Source of the DNA: Candidatus Omnitrophota bacterium
GTDB taxonomy: Bacteria; Omnitrophota; Gorgyraeia; Duberdicusellales; 4484-171
NCBI GenBank assembly: GCA_028710385.1
Contig: JAQTUC010000043.1
Location: forward strand, 1 to 11,528
DNA: 11,528 nucleotides
Direction of reading: 5' to 3'
Made by a program: the position numbers and the translations under genes. The notes beneath the pieces were generated by a model. That model had not been told where the DNA came from. It made no database searches and saw nothing but the letters and a program-made list of their open reading frames with translations. Positions 1-6,948 of this stretch are shown here, in pieces (position 1 is the stretch's first letter; the number at the start of each line of letters is the position of its first letter).

Positions 1-881
1 CTTGAAAGGCTGTATGAAAAATCAAACATTTGGCTGCCTGCAACCGGCCACAATTCAGATGTATTTAAAAACCCAAGAAGGTCGCACGGCTCTTCAAGGA
101 TATTTCCGGTTAAAAACCCCGGACGAACTGCGTCGCAGGGAAATTGCATGCTTTCAAGAATTGACGCCGCAGTCAGAAATCTTAATCCTTGCGGCAGTTT
201 TATATTTTTAATTTCGCGCCGCGACACAGGCGTCTTTGACGCCAGGAAAAAACCCCATTCGCCGTAGCCATGAGACACAAACGAAGGTATATTTGCGTGC
301 ATGGGCTTTGGGTAAATTTTTAGGGAAAGCAGGGTTTTAAAAATTGACCAATACGCCGCGCAGGACAAATAAGGAGACACCGCGTTAAGAGCAAAAATTC
401 CGCGCTGCGATAAGCGTTTGCCTACCAAATAAAAAAACTTTGAGGTAAAAAGCCCGCATTCATCCAGACTGGACGGAAAAGTGAAATCCGCGATAATCAA
501 ATCAAATATTTTTTTGGTAGAAGCAAGATATTCGCGCGCATCTTTAACCTGGATATTAACGCGGCTATCGCAAAGAGAATTTTTATTCCATGGCGAAAAA
601 GTTGTTCTGGCGAGTTCAAGCACTTCCTTGTCGTAATCAACAAGCGTAACTTCTTTAAGGGTTTCTACCTTAAGAATTTCTCTGAGGCAAAGCCCGTCTC
701 CTCCGCCCATAATGAGCGCGTTAAGAGGTTTCTTAACGCGGGGCGTTGAAATGAATGCTGACGCCGCAGCCAGCAATTCGTGATAGATATGCTCATCGCT
801 TGCGGCAAACTGCAGGCTGCCGTCTATGTAGAAAAATAAATCGCTTCCTGTATCGCGGACGTTTAGTCTATGACTGCTCAT
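1..881 (-). CDS. Spermidine synthase-like (polyamine aminopropyltransferase fold) protein, 3' end beyond window
   Basis: An open frame of 293 codons runs from an ATG at 881-879 to the window edge with no stop. It begins inside the end of the DUF4178 gene (14-nt overlap, different frame), with GGAG about 9 nt upstream, so translation is probably coupled. Aminopropyltransferase features in order are DEHIYHE (30-36), the nucleotide-binding GGGDG (59-63), the acidic LVDYDKE (80-86), KDA (113-115) and IIADFTFP (129-136). Later come LFTSKFF, IPSF and YGEWGFFLAS (206-215), then LRFLTAASIL. The last part resembles the soluble half of the long, membrane-anchored SpeE proteins, so little is probably missing at the C-terminus. 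The family transfers an aminopropyl group from decarboxylated SAM to a diamine. Here the usual D-x-x-D-P reads D-F-T-F-P: the first Asp (132) is kept and the second is Phe135, so the true substrate or activity is uncertain. Fold assignment is firm; function is not. Confidence 0.85.
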   Translation of the reverse strand, partial: MSSHRLNVRDTGSDLFFYIDGSLQFAASDEHIYHELLAAASAFISTPRVKKPLNALIMGGGDGLCLREILKVETLKEVTLVDYDKEVLELARTTFSPWNKNSLCDSRVNIQVKDAREYLASTKKIFDLIIADFTFPSSLDECGLFTSKFFYLVGKRLSQRGIFALNAVSPYLSCAAYWSIFKTLLSLKIYPKPMHANIPSFVSHGYGEWGFFLASKTPVSRREIKNIKLPQGLRFLTAASILESMQFPCDAVRPGFLTGNILEEPCDLLGFLNTSELWPVAGSQMFDFSYSLS

Positions 882-1929
882 GCACTCTCTCCAGTAAAAA
901 ATTAACCACATAACATCCTGCCGCAACCGCCAGAGGCAGAATGCAGGATAAAATCAGCTGGTTTATTGTATGCGGCCCAGAAGCAAATCTAAAATACACC
1001 AGAAAACTATACGCCCATATCGCGGGAAGCAACCCTGAAAATGCTATCAGCCTGCAAAAGCAGGAGCCTCCAGCCACAGAAGCTGCCGCAGTCAACCGCG
1101 CTATAATAGTTGCGGCAGCGATTGCGTAGGAAGCCACTATCCAAAAAGGCAGGCTGAAATTCGTGGCAATTGCCATAATTGCCACAGCCAGCCAAACCAA
1201 AGGCGAGGCAATTTCAAGCCATAATATCCTTCCGAATATGCGATGCATCATATAAATTGTAAAAAAAGGAAAACTGACTGCCAGGCAGACATCAAAAGGT
1301 ATTCCAATAAGAAAAGCCACAGACAGAGCAACCCCGTAAACACTCACTGGCAGTTGCAGATTCACAAACTTAGCCCTATACTTTATCGCTTCGCTTGCGG
1401 GAAGAATGCGAAACTTTGACGGTTCAACAACATTTCCCATATAAGCTTCAGGGTAGTCGCGGTCCGGCTCTTTCCATATTTCCAGGGCGAGATTTTCTTT
1501 CATTGTTTCGTCGTAATAATCCCAGGTAAGCTTAGTTACGGTAAGGCCTTCATCGTCCCTGTCCTGCACGGAATTTTCGCTATCATAGTTAAAAATGACG
1601 CCATTAAATTTTAGTTTTTGCGGCGGGGTGTTCACAAAAAGCTCTTCGTTAAAATACTGCCAGGTTTCTCCTGAAAGATCGTATTCTACAGAATTAATGT
1701 CTATCAGCTTTGTAAGAACCCAGACGTACTCTAATCCGGAGGGTGTTTTATCTTCCGACCTTACAAGGTAATATGTGCCGCGGGTTCTGTTTTGCAGAGT
1801 CCACTGGGTCTCTTTGTAAGCATCAGACTCCCTGTGAACTTCCTTGTTCGTAACATACCAGACCACGCCGTCATATTTTAGCGCATCGCCTCTGTTTAAT
1901 CGCTCCAGCGGTTTAATTATGATTTCCAT
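868..1929 (-). CDS. DUF4178 domain protein with six C-terminal membrane helices
   Basis: This 353-residue protein has two parts. Residues 1-180 are soluble, beta-rich and aromatic, with pieces typical of DUF4178: GDALKYDGVVWYV, ETQWTLQN, TWQYFNEE, LTWDYYDE, ALEIWKEP, then MGNVVEP and FRILP. Residues about 191-345 hold six hydrophobic segments (near 191-210, 212-228, 237-256, 260-278, 293-313 and 323-345). DUF4178 has no settled biochemical role. From memory, it often lies beside polyamine genes (spermidine synthase, SAM decarboxylase, DUF350), and the next gene here is spermidine-synthase-like and overlaps it. I infer that this protein anchors or serves that enzyme at the membrane, replacing the fused membrane half of long SpeE proteins. 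The ATG at 1929 has no clear Shine-Dalgarno sequence (AT-rich upstream). A candidate promoter lies about 60 nt upstream. Confidence 0.75.
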   Translation of the reverse strand: MEIIIKPLERLNRGDALKYDGVVWYVTNKEVHRESDAYKETQWTLQNRTRGTYYLVRSEDKTPSGLEYVWVLTKLIDINSVEYDLSGETWQYFNEELFVNTPPQKLKFNGVIFNYDSENSVQDRDDEGLTVTKLTWDYYDETMKENLALEIWKEPDRDYPEAYMGNVVEPSKFRILPASEAIKYRAKFVNLQLPVSVYGVALSVAFLIGIPFDVCLAVSFPFFTIYMMHRIFGRILWLEIASPLVWLAVAIMAIATNFSLPFWIVASYAIAAATIIARLTAAASVAGGSCFCRLIAFSGLLPAIWAYSFLVYFRFASGPHTINQLILSCILPLAVAAGCYVVNFLLERVHEQS

Positions 1930-1991
1930 TTTTTAATTTAATATCCGTAGAATCAGCATAACAAAACGTTTTAAAATGCGAGGCCCGGATT

Positions 1992-2019
1992 ATTTTACAC
2001 TGTTTTTACCCCAATTCAA
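1992..2019 (-). promoter_or_regulatory. Candidate sigma-70 promoter for the DUF4178/SpeE-like pair
   Basis: On the minus strand TTGAAT (2019-2014) is followed after 16 nt by TAAAAT (1997-1992). The -35 box lies inside the last codons of the GNAT gene. A start near 1985 would give a leader of about 55 nt before the DUF4178 ATG. The -10 sequence is the same as in the two promoters at 5015-4987 and 9773-9746. Read by eye only; no terminator is visible between the GNAT and DUF4178 genes, so read-through is also possible. Confidence 0.4.
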
Positions 2020-2857
2020 AACTTGTAGCACCGAAAACTTTTTTAAGCGGCACATCCGCCATTGCGTTTAAATATATCCGCATGGTTTCAAAAACAACCT
2101 TCATTTTATTTTTTTCTGCAAGCGCGACAGCAGGCTTATTTATTTCCGGAACGTCAAAAAATACTTCTTCACCCGGAGGAACTGAGCTTAAAAGAGCGTT
2201 AAGAATTCTATCAGCCGCAATCGCGCCATCGGCAAACAGCGGCCCTATTTTATAGCCCTTAAAACACGGCCTTACGACACCGTAACCGGCCAGTTTATTT
2301 TTATCCAAAAAAGCATAGCCTGCTGCGTTTGGCTGTTTTATCCAGCACTTAAGAAACGCGCGTCTTTTTGCGGGAAATATTTCAGCGTCGTATGCGCATA
2401 ATTGCTCAAAATCAATTTCTGTTATGCTTCTTAAGCCAGCGGATAGCTCTTTTTTCTCCGTGCCGAAAACCCGGTATCTTCTATTCTTGTAGGCCGGCTT
2501 AAATCCGAGTTTTTTATAATCTTCAATTCTTTCAAGTACGCCGTCTCCGCCTACAATCCTTTTGCCTGCATAGGCAAGCGCCTTTTTAAACAACTCCATG
2601 CCAAAGCCTTTGCCTCTGTATCCGGGTTTAACTATATAAAAACCCATGAAACTGAATTTCTCATCGTAATTAACCGCAGAGATGCAGGCAATCACCTCGC
2701 CGTTTAGCTCTCCGGCAAAAAATCCTGCTGGGTCAGCCGTATAAAAACAATCTGCGTCATTAAGGCCCGGGTTCCAGCCCTCTTCATTCGCCCATTTAAC
2801 CGCTATATCCGCAACTTCTGCCTTACTCATTGTGCGGATTTTATATTGATTATTCAT
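2006..2857 (-). CDS. GNAT family N-acetyltransferase, YitH type (two-domain)
   Basis: This 283-residue protein has an N-terminal GNAT fold. GWNPGLNDADCFYTADPAGF (27-46) is a strong family signature of the YitH-type acetyltransferases. GFYIVKPGYRGKGFG (72-86) supplies beta-strand 4 and the pyrophosphate-binding loop for acetyl-CoA (R81-G-K-G-F-G86). DGVLERIEDYKKLGFKPAYKN (105-125) ends the first domain. Residues about 150-270 form the second, GNAT-like C-terminal domain of this family (Acetyltransf_18). The length is normal and no key loop residue is missing. The acceptor substrate is unknown. The AAGGCGAG tract upstream of the ATG is a weak ribosome site. The gene follows the secreted-protein gene by 21 nt, which suggests co-transcription. 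Confidence 0.88.
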   Translation of the reverse strand: MNNQYKIRTMSKAEVADIAVKWANEEGWNPGLNDADCFYTADPAGFFAGELNGEVIACISAVNYDEKFSFMGFYIVKPGYRGKGFGMELFKKALAYAGKRIVGGDGVLERIEDYKKLGFKPAYKNRRYRVFGTEKKELSAGLRSITEIDFEQLCAYDAEIFPAKRRAFLKCWIKQPNAAGYAFLDKNKLAGYGVVRPCFKGYKIGPLFADGAIAADRILNALLSSVPPGEEVFFDVPEINKPAVALAEKNKMKVVFETMRIYLNAMADVPLKKVFGATSFELG

Positions 2858-2878
2858 AAACGCTCGCCTTTCGCCTTT

Positions 2879-3379
2879 TTATTTTTTAAATTCGCGCTCA
2901 AAATGGAAATCAAAAGAAGCAAAATCATCCACTATCCCTGTTTTGTTGTTTACGGTAACAACTACTACGAGATTTTCAGCGGTCAAACATTCCCCTTTTC
3001 GCGAACTGCACGGAACCGGATGCTCAAATACCCAGGGGAAAACGTAAATTAAAACTTTTTGGTTGATAGTCGGAAAAACATAAGACTGGGGTTTTAATCC
3101 TTCAGGTATAAAATTTTTAAGAAATCCGATAAAAGCCAGCCTGTCCTCTTTGGTCACAGGCTCTTCTAACATAAAAGAACCGCGCTCTTTACCGAACCAT
3201 TTTAACAGCTCGCCCTCTTTCGTAATTCCCTTTTTTATCTTCTTAACGTCGTTTTTTGCAGCATTAATTTTTTCAAACTGCTTAACGGATAAATGCATAT
3301 CCTGCACCTGGGAAAATACAGAGGGCAGCGGCATTAAACAAAAAAAACATAAGCTTACGGCAATTAAAATATCTTTCAT
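2879..3379 (-). CDS. Small secreted protein, possibly BamE/SmpA-like fold
   Basis: This 166-residue protein starts with a Sec signal peptide: MKD, then a hydrophobic core to about residue 19, with probable cleavage after VFS (21-23). It lacks a proper lipobox, so it is probably periplasmic rather than a lipoprotein. The mature part has a helix, then KIKKGITKEGELLKWFGKE (48-66). This resembles the conserved 'I..G.T...V...LG.P' turn of BamE/SmpA-like proteins, and LVVVVTVNNKTGIVDDFA (137-154) resembles their final strand pair. Two cysteines (124, 131) could form a disulfide. The similarity is a pattern seen by eye and is weak; otherwise I do not recognise the protein. AGGAG lies about 12 nt before the ATG. 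It sits 27 nt downstream of the MscS-like gene and 21 nt upstream of the GNAT gene. Confidence 0.75.
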   Translation of the reverse strand: MKDILIAVSLCFFCLMPLPSVFSQVQDMHLSVKQFEKINAAKNDVKKIKKGITKEGELLKWFGKERGSFMLEEPVTKEDRLAFIGFLKNFIPEGLKPQSYVFPTINQKVLIYVFPWVFEHPVPCSSRKGECLTAENLVVVVTVNNKTGIVDDFASFDFHFEREFKK

Positions 3380-3406
3380 ATCAGCTTTAATCTCCTTTCT
3401 AATCGT

Positions 3407-3913
3407 TTAAACGCGCTTAATAACTATTTTATCCGCGGTAATTTTTGCGTTTGGAATTATAACTATTTTTTTATCCGCAGCGTCAATGATTGTGCTAAAA
3501 ATCTGTATCTCCTTTACCTTACCGCTCGCCCCTCCTGCCTCCACTTCATCTCCAACCTTAAAGGGTTGGAAAAGTATGAGCATAACTCCCGCAGCAAAAT
3601 TTGCCAGAGACCCCTGGAGCGCAAGGCCTACAGCAAGGCCGGCTGCGCCAATTATCGCGACAAACGATGTAGTTTCAATGCCTATTTTATTCAAAGCGGC
3701 GATACAAACGAATATAAGAATAACATAATAAATAATATTCTTAAAAAACGAGGCAAGGGTTTCGTTTAATTTTGCCCTGCCCATCGCTGCGGATGATATT
3801 TTGGAAACAAGGCGGGCTGCCCATTTTCCTATAAAAAATATTAGTATGGCGTAAACAAAATTAATGCCGTATTGCATAAAAAAACCAAAAGCTTTATCAA
3901 GTATGTTCTGCAT
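3407..3913 (-). CDS. Short MscS-family mechanosensitive channel protein lacking the C-terminal vestibule domain
   Basis: This 168-residue protein has the channel core of MscS. TM1 is near 15-35 and TM2 near 58-78. The pore helix is TM3, AAGLAVGLALQGSLANFAAG (90-109), followed by the FQPFKVGDEVE entry into the beta domain. The beta domain ends with IIPNAKITADKIVIKRV and a stop. E. coli MscS is 286 residues; here the alpha/beta part of the cytoplasmic cage is absent. Only 27 nt separate the stop from the next ATG, so the missing part is not lying there in another frame. The family releases solutes under membrane tension. A strong AAGGAGAG ribosome site precedes the ATG. It sits 18 nt after the four-helix membrane protein gene and is probably co-transcribed. 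Confidence 0.9.
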   Translation of the reverse strand: MQNILDKAFGFFMQYGINFVYAILIFFIGKWAARLVSKISSAAMGRAKLNETLASFFKNIIYYVILIFVCIAALNKIGIETTSFVAIIGAAGLAVGLALQGSLANFAAGVMLILFQPFKVGDEVEAGGASGKVKEIQIFSTIIDAADKKIVIIPNAKITADKIVIKRV

Positions 3914-3931
3914 AGCGCTCTCCTTTTTTTG

Positions 3932-4372
3932 CTAAACTATCCGGTATTTGAGAAGCACCATCAATATGCCGATAATAATCTGTATGACTGCGTAAATTTT
4001 TAAAACTTTAACCGGTATTTTCTTAAACTTTTCCTGGAGGTTCAAAAAGATTTTTTTCTTTAACTTAAAAAAAGCGATAATTGCCACAAGCGCCGTAAGT
4101 AAAATTAAAACGCCTAAGGCCCCGTGAGCCTTACCGGAAAGTGAAAGCAGCAAAAGCACCGCATAAAGGACTATCGCAACCAAAACCCCCTTGATTACCC
4201 CAAAACCCTGCCCCAGCATTTTATTGCGGGCGCGCTCAGACTTAAAAAGAAAAATAATTCCGGAAATAATTAAAATCCAGCCCAGGATAACGGAAAAAAT
4301 TTTCATTTTTCCGAAGAGAAAATTGGTAAGCTTACGAAAGAAGTTAATCAGCAGGGAAAACAAATAGCTCAA
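3932..4372 (-). CDS. Four-helix integral membrane protein of unknown function
   Basis: This 146-residue, strongly hydrophobic and basic protein has membrane segments near 24-44, 57-78, 84-103 and 122-141. Positively charged linkers follow the first and third segments (KSERARNK, KLKKK, KKIPVK). I recognise no family. The start is unclear. The frame opens with TTG at 4372, only 3 nt from GGAG (too close). A second TTG three codons on is 12 nt away, and the first ATG (residue 23) has no ribosome site. The gene lies between the DUF3592 gene (46-nt gap) and the MscS-like gene (18-nt gap), so it probably belongs to the same transcript. Confidence 0.78.
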   Translation of the reverse strand: MSYLFSLLINFFRKLTNFLFGKMKIFSVILGWILIISGIIFLFKSERARNKMLGQGFGVIKGVLVAIVLYAVLLLLSLSGKAHGALGVLILLTALVAIIAFFKLKKKIFLNLQEKFKKIPVKVLKIYAVIQIIIGILMVLLKYRIV

Positions 4373-4418
4373 GCTCTCCTCGCTTTTTGCAAATAAAAAT
4401 TACGGCAGCCAGTGTACG

Positions 4419-4865
4419 CTACCGCCATTTAAATATAATGCCTGCTACGCCAAGGCCGATAAACACAAAACCTACCGCAAGCGTTATATATACGCCTATT
4501 ATATTGCCTGCAACAAGCACAGCTTCAGCGGGCTTTTTTGGATTATAGCGAACCGGGACATTTCTGCCTGCGGGATAATTTTCAATCACGCGCCTGGCGC
4601 TTTTTCCCGAAACCTGCAGCCTTCCTCCAAAAGCTAATTGTCCAGATTGCATTCTTTCTCCGTTTACATAATACTCATAAAAAACATATGGTTCATAAGA
4701 AGCAGGGTGGGGTCCGGAACCGGCGCGGCTCACTTTAACGCGGACCTCGGACGTAATAATTTTTCCGGTGGTTAAGGGCCATTTTTTACTGCGCAGCCCC
4801 ATTACCGCCACATAAGACATCGCGAGCACCCAGATAACACCGAAACCAAGAATGAAATAAAACAT
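4419..4865 (-). CDS. DUF3592 domain membrane protein
   Basis: This 148-residue protein has an N-terminal membrane helix (2-22), an extracytoplasmic or cytoplasmic beta domain, and a C-terminal helix (about 120-144). The middle matches the DUF3592 pattern: W-P-x-x-x-G-K-I at the domain entry, YEPYVFYEYYVNGERMQSG (57-75), then YPAGRNVPVRYNPKKPAEAVL (97-117), the last being the most diagnostic part. No function is known for the family. It is the first gene of the left minus-strand block. Its ATG is about 50 nt beyond the T-tract of element A, so its expression should depend on that promoter and on read-through of the hairpin. No convincing Shine-Dalgarno sequence is visible. Confidence 0.82.
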   Translation of the reverse strand: MFYFILGFGVIWVLAMSYVAVMGLRSKKWPLTTGKIITSEVRVKVSRAGSGPHPASYEPYVFYEYYVNGERMQSGQLAFGGRLQVSGKSARRVIENYPAGRNVPVRYNPKKPAEAVLVAGNIIGVYITLAVGFVFIGLGVAGIIFKWR

Positions 4866-4913
4866 AGCTTATAAATTTACGTGCTGTTTACCGGAATATT
4901 TAACGCGCGCCTT

Positions 4914-4941
4914 AATAAAAAAGCGCTGGTTGCCCAACGCC
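4914..4941 (-). terminator. Intrinsic terminator (or attenuator) of element A
   Basis: A 7-bp GC-rich stem with a GCAA tetraloop (4940-4923) is directly followed by six T residues (4922-4917) on the minus strand. It lies upstream of, and on the same strand as, the DUF3592 gene, so it can only end a short RNA from the promoter at 5015-4987 or attenuate that gene. Confidence 0.65.
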
Positions 4942-5015
4942 CTGATGCTTATTCCAGATTGTATTGTGCCCCGCGCAATTTTAATTATTTTACTGCTGCA
5001 AAATACAGCGGTCAA
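4914..5015 (-). promoter_or_regulatory. Element A: promoter, short leader and hairpin/T-tract, paralogous to element B
   Basis: Read on the minus strand: -35 TTGACC (5015-5010), 17-nt spacer, -10 TAAAAT (4992-4987), and an expected start near 4980. The box ACAATACAAT follows (4967-4958). A perfect 7-bp stem comes next, GCGTTGG (4940-4934) and CCAGCGC (4929-4923) with one U-G pair. It closes a GCAA (GNRA) tetraloop and is followed by TTTTTTATT. The predicted transcript is about 65 nt if it ends here. With read-through it becomes the leader of the DUF3592 gene. The arrangement recurs at 9681-9773. Confidence 0.65.
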
Positions 5016-5108
5016 GAATTTGGTTGAAAAACCTGAAAATGAATTTCGCTATCAAAAGCTTATTGTCGTGGTATTATATAGGAGGATACGCCGGGGGTGG
5101 GTAAACTT

Positions 5109-6929
5109 ATGTTTAAGCTTTCTATCGGACAGAAAATCTTAAGCGGATTTTTTATACTTATTGTTCTTTCCGCTTCGTTCGTATTCATCAGCTTCTCTTC
5201 TCTATCCAAAATAAATATCTTATCTTCCATGGTCCTGCCCTTAAGCAGGGAAATAAATATACTTCAAAATTATATTCAGAAGATAAAACAGCTGGAAACC
5301 AAAACAGACCTATACCTTACCATACGAAGTGAAGGTTCGCGCGAAGAGCTTATTACGCTTGTAAAAGAAACCAACAGCTTCATCAACGAAATCAGCCAGG
5401 TGGAAAACGCCAAACCGCTTAAAGATATTTCCTCGCTCATTTTGCAATTGAACAATTCAATAGAAACTCTTGTCGGATATATAGACAACCATGAATCTGC
5501 TTATAAAATTAACCTCCAGATGGTTGAAACAAATAAGCTATTTGAAGGTTTTCACAAAATGCAGGAAGCGCTCCAGCAGCAAAGATTAAAACATCTTGAA
5601 ATGATAACCAACGAAGAAAAAAGCATAACAGAAAAGCTTCTCGGAATTTTTATGTTCATTGAGGTTTCCATAATATTGGTAGGCTTTCTTGCGTCATTTA
5701 TTTTAACGAGATTAATTACCAACAATCTGTCCAAACTTCATAAAGGCACGCAGGAAATAGCTGCGGGAAATTTTGGAACGCGCATAAACATCACCTCACG
5801 GGATGAAATAGGCCAGCTTGCGGATTCTTTTAACTTAATGGCGGAAGAGTTGCGCAAAAAAACCGTTTCCAAAGATTATCTGGACAATATTATCCAAAGC
5901 ATGGCGGAATCTCTGATTGTGCTTAATCCTGACTTAACCATTAACAGCGTGAACAAAGCTACATGCTCTCTTTTAGGCTATAAGGAAGAAGAACTCATCG
6001 GCAAGCCGGTTGAAAATATTTTATCGCCTGAAGGCGCCATTTCAGAGGAAATTGACCTTAAGAACCTCATCAAAGATGCAAAAATGATAAGTTATGAAAT
6101 AAATTACCGGGGCAAAGACGGAAACAATGTGCCAGTTCTCTTTAAGGCCACCATTATGAAGGATAAAAACGATAACACTCTCTGCATAATCTGCACTGCA
6201 GCCGATATAACCAAAAGAAAACAGATTGAAGAGAAACTCAAAGAAGCGATGGAAATGAAATCTAATTTTACCTCAATTGTCTCCCACGAATTAAGGACTC
6301 CTCTTGCCGCAATCAGAACCGGCATAAACATTATTCTGGACGAACTAGCAGGAAACATCACCAATGAACAGCGGGATTTTCTGAGCATAACCAGGAATAA
6401 CGTTGACAGGCTGGTCCGTTTAATCAATGGAATTCTTGATTTTCAGAGGCTGGATTCCGGTAAAATGCAGCTTAATTTTATAAAAACAGATGTAAATGAA
6501 GTAGTAAAAGAAATTTACCTTACCATGCGCTCTCTTACCGACAGAAAAGGGCTTAAATTTACGCTGCAGCTTGAAGACAACCTGCCTCAAATAAACCTGG
6601 ATGAAGACAGCATCACGCAGTTGCTTACAAATCTCATCAACAACGCAATCAAGTTTACCGAGGAAGGCGAGATAAAGATAGCCACCCAAAAAGCGGATGG
6701 CTGCGTTTGCGTAAAAGTTTCAGATACCGGAATAGGAATAAGCCAGGAGAACATTCAGAAACTTTTTGCAGCTTTTACAAGGTTAAGGGAAGGCAAATAC
6801 AAAACGATAGAAGGAACAGGGCTTGGCCTTGCAATCTGTAAAGAAATCGCGCAGAAACATGGAGGCAGAATCTGGGTTGAATCAGAATACGGCAAAGGCT
6901 CAACATTCTGCGTTACCCTGCCGCTTTAG
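5109..6929 (+). CDS. Membrane sensor histidine kinase (HAMP-PAS-HisKA-HATPase)
   Basis: This protein has about 606 residues. TM1 is near 8-30. A helical, coiled-coil-prone sensor region (about 31-178) outside the membrane follows, then TM2 (179-204) and HAMP, which includes SRDEIGQLADSFNLMAEEL. A PAS domain runs from about 258 to 372, starting LDNIIQSMAESLIVLNPD. HisKA carries the phosphorylated His393 in SHELRTPL. The ATPase domain has an N-box (LTNLINNAIKF), DTGIGI with Asp539, and GTGLGL (569-574), so all catalytic boxes are intact. The sensor signal is unknown; the region looks like a four-helix bundle. No response regulator lies in the window, so it is an orphan here. Its convergent neighbour is a periplasmic binding protein. 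I chose ATG 5109, with GGGGGTGG 8 nt upstream. GTG 5097, four codons earlier with GGAGG 11 nt upstream, is a close alternative. Confidence 0.95.
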   Translation: MFKLSIGQKILSGFFILIVLSASFVFISFSSLSKINILSSMVLPLSREINILQNYIQKIKQLETKTDLYLTIRSEGSREELITLVKETNSFINEISQVENAKPLKDISSLILQLNNSIETLVGYIDNHESAYKINLQMVETNKLFEGFHKMQEALQQQRLKHLEMITNEEKSITEKLLGIFMFIEVSIILVGFLASFILTRLITNNLSKLHKGTQEIAAGNFGTRINITSRDEIGQLADSFNLMAEELRKKTVSKDYLDNIIQSMAESLIVLNPDLTINSVNKATCSLLGYKEEELIGKPVENILSPEGAISEEIDLKNLIKDAKMISYEINYRGKDGNNVPVLFKATIMKDKNDNTLCIICTAADITKRKQIEEKLKEAMEMKSNFTSIVSHELRTPLAAIRTGINIILDELAGNITNEQRDFLSITRNNVDRLVRLINGILDFQRLDSGKMQLNFIKTDVNEVVKEIYLTMRSLTDRKGLKFTLQLEDNLPQINLDEDSITQLLTNLINNAIKFTEEGEIKIATQKADGCVCVKVSDTGIGISQENIQKLFAAFTRLREGKYKTIEGTGLGLAICKEIAQKHGGRIWVESEYGKGSTFCVTLPL

Positions 6930-6940
6930 GCAGGTATTTT
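6917..6940 (+). terminator. Intrinsic terminator overlapping the kinase stop codon
   Basis: A perfect 6-bp stem CCTGCC (6917-6922) and GGCAGG (6929-6934) has a GCTTTA loop and is followed by TATTTT. The TAG stop (6927-6929) spans the end of the loop and the first base of the 3' arm. It ends the kinase transcript before the convergent gene at 6949. Confidence 0.65.
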
Positions 6941-6948
6941 CCCGGCCA

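Noticed and set aside
2..211. A 69-codon plus-strand open frame at the left edge
   Set aside because: It lies opposite the spermidine-synthase-like gene, whose conserved motifs cover the same stretch. The plus frame has no ribosome site and no recognisable motif.
4914..5015. Integron attC site, because GTTGGGC/GCCCAAC in the hairpins fits the R' and R'' core pattern
   Set aside because: An attC needs two core-box pairs at the ends of a longer imperfect palindrome. Only one pair is present, within one short stem, and no integrase or cassette array is visible. The promoter and T-tract explain the sequence better.
5020..5080. A promoter for the sensor kinase (TTGAAA at 5024, TATTAT at 5072)
   Set aside because: Neither box has a convincing partner at 16-18 nt, and a start after TATTAT would leave almost no room before the ribosome site.
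4930..5142. A 70-codon plus-strand frame covering element A and the kinase start
   Set aside because: It crosses the element and overlaps the kinase start in another frame. It has no ribosome site and no protein-like features.
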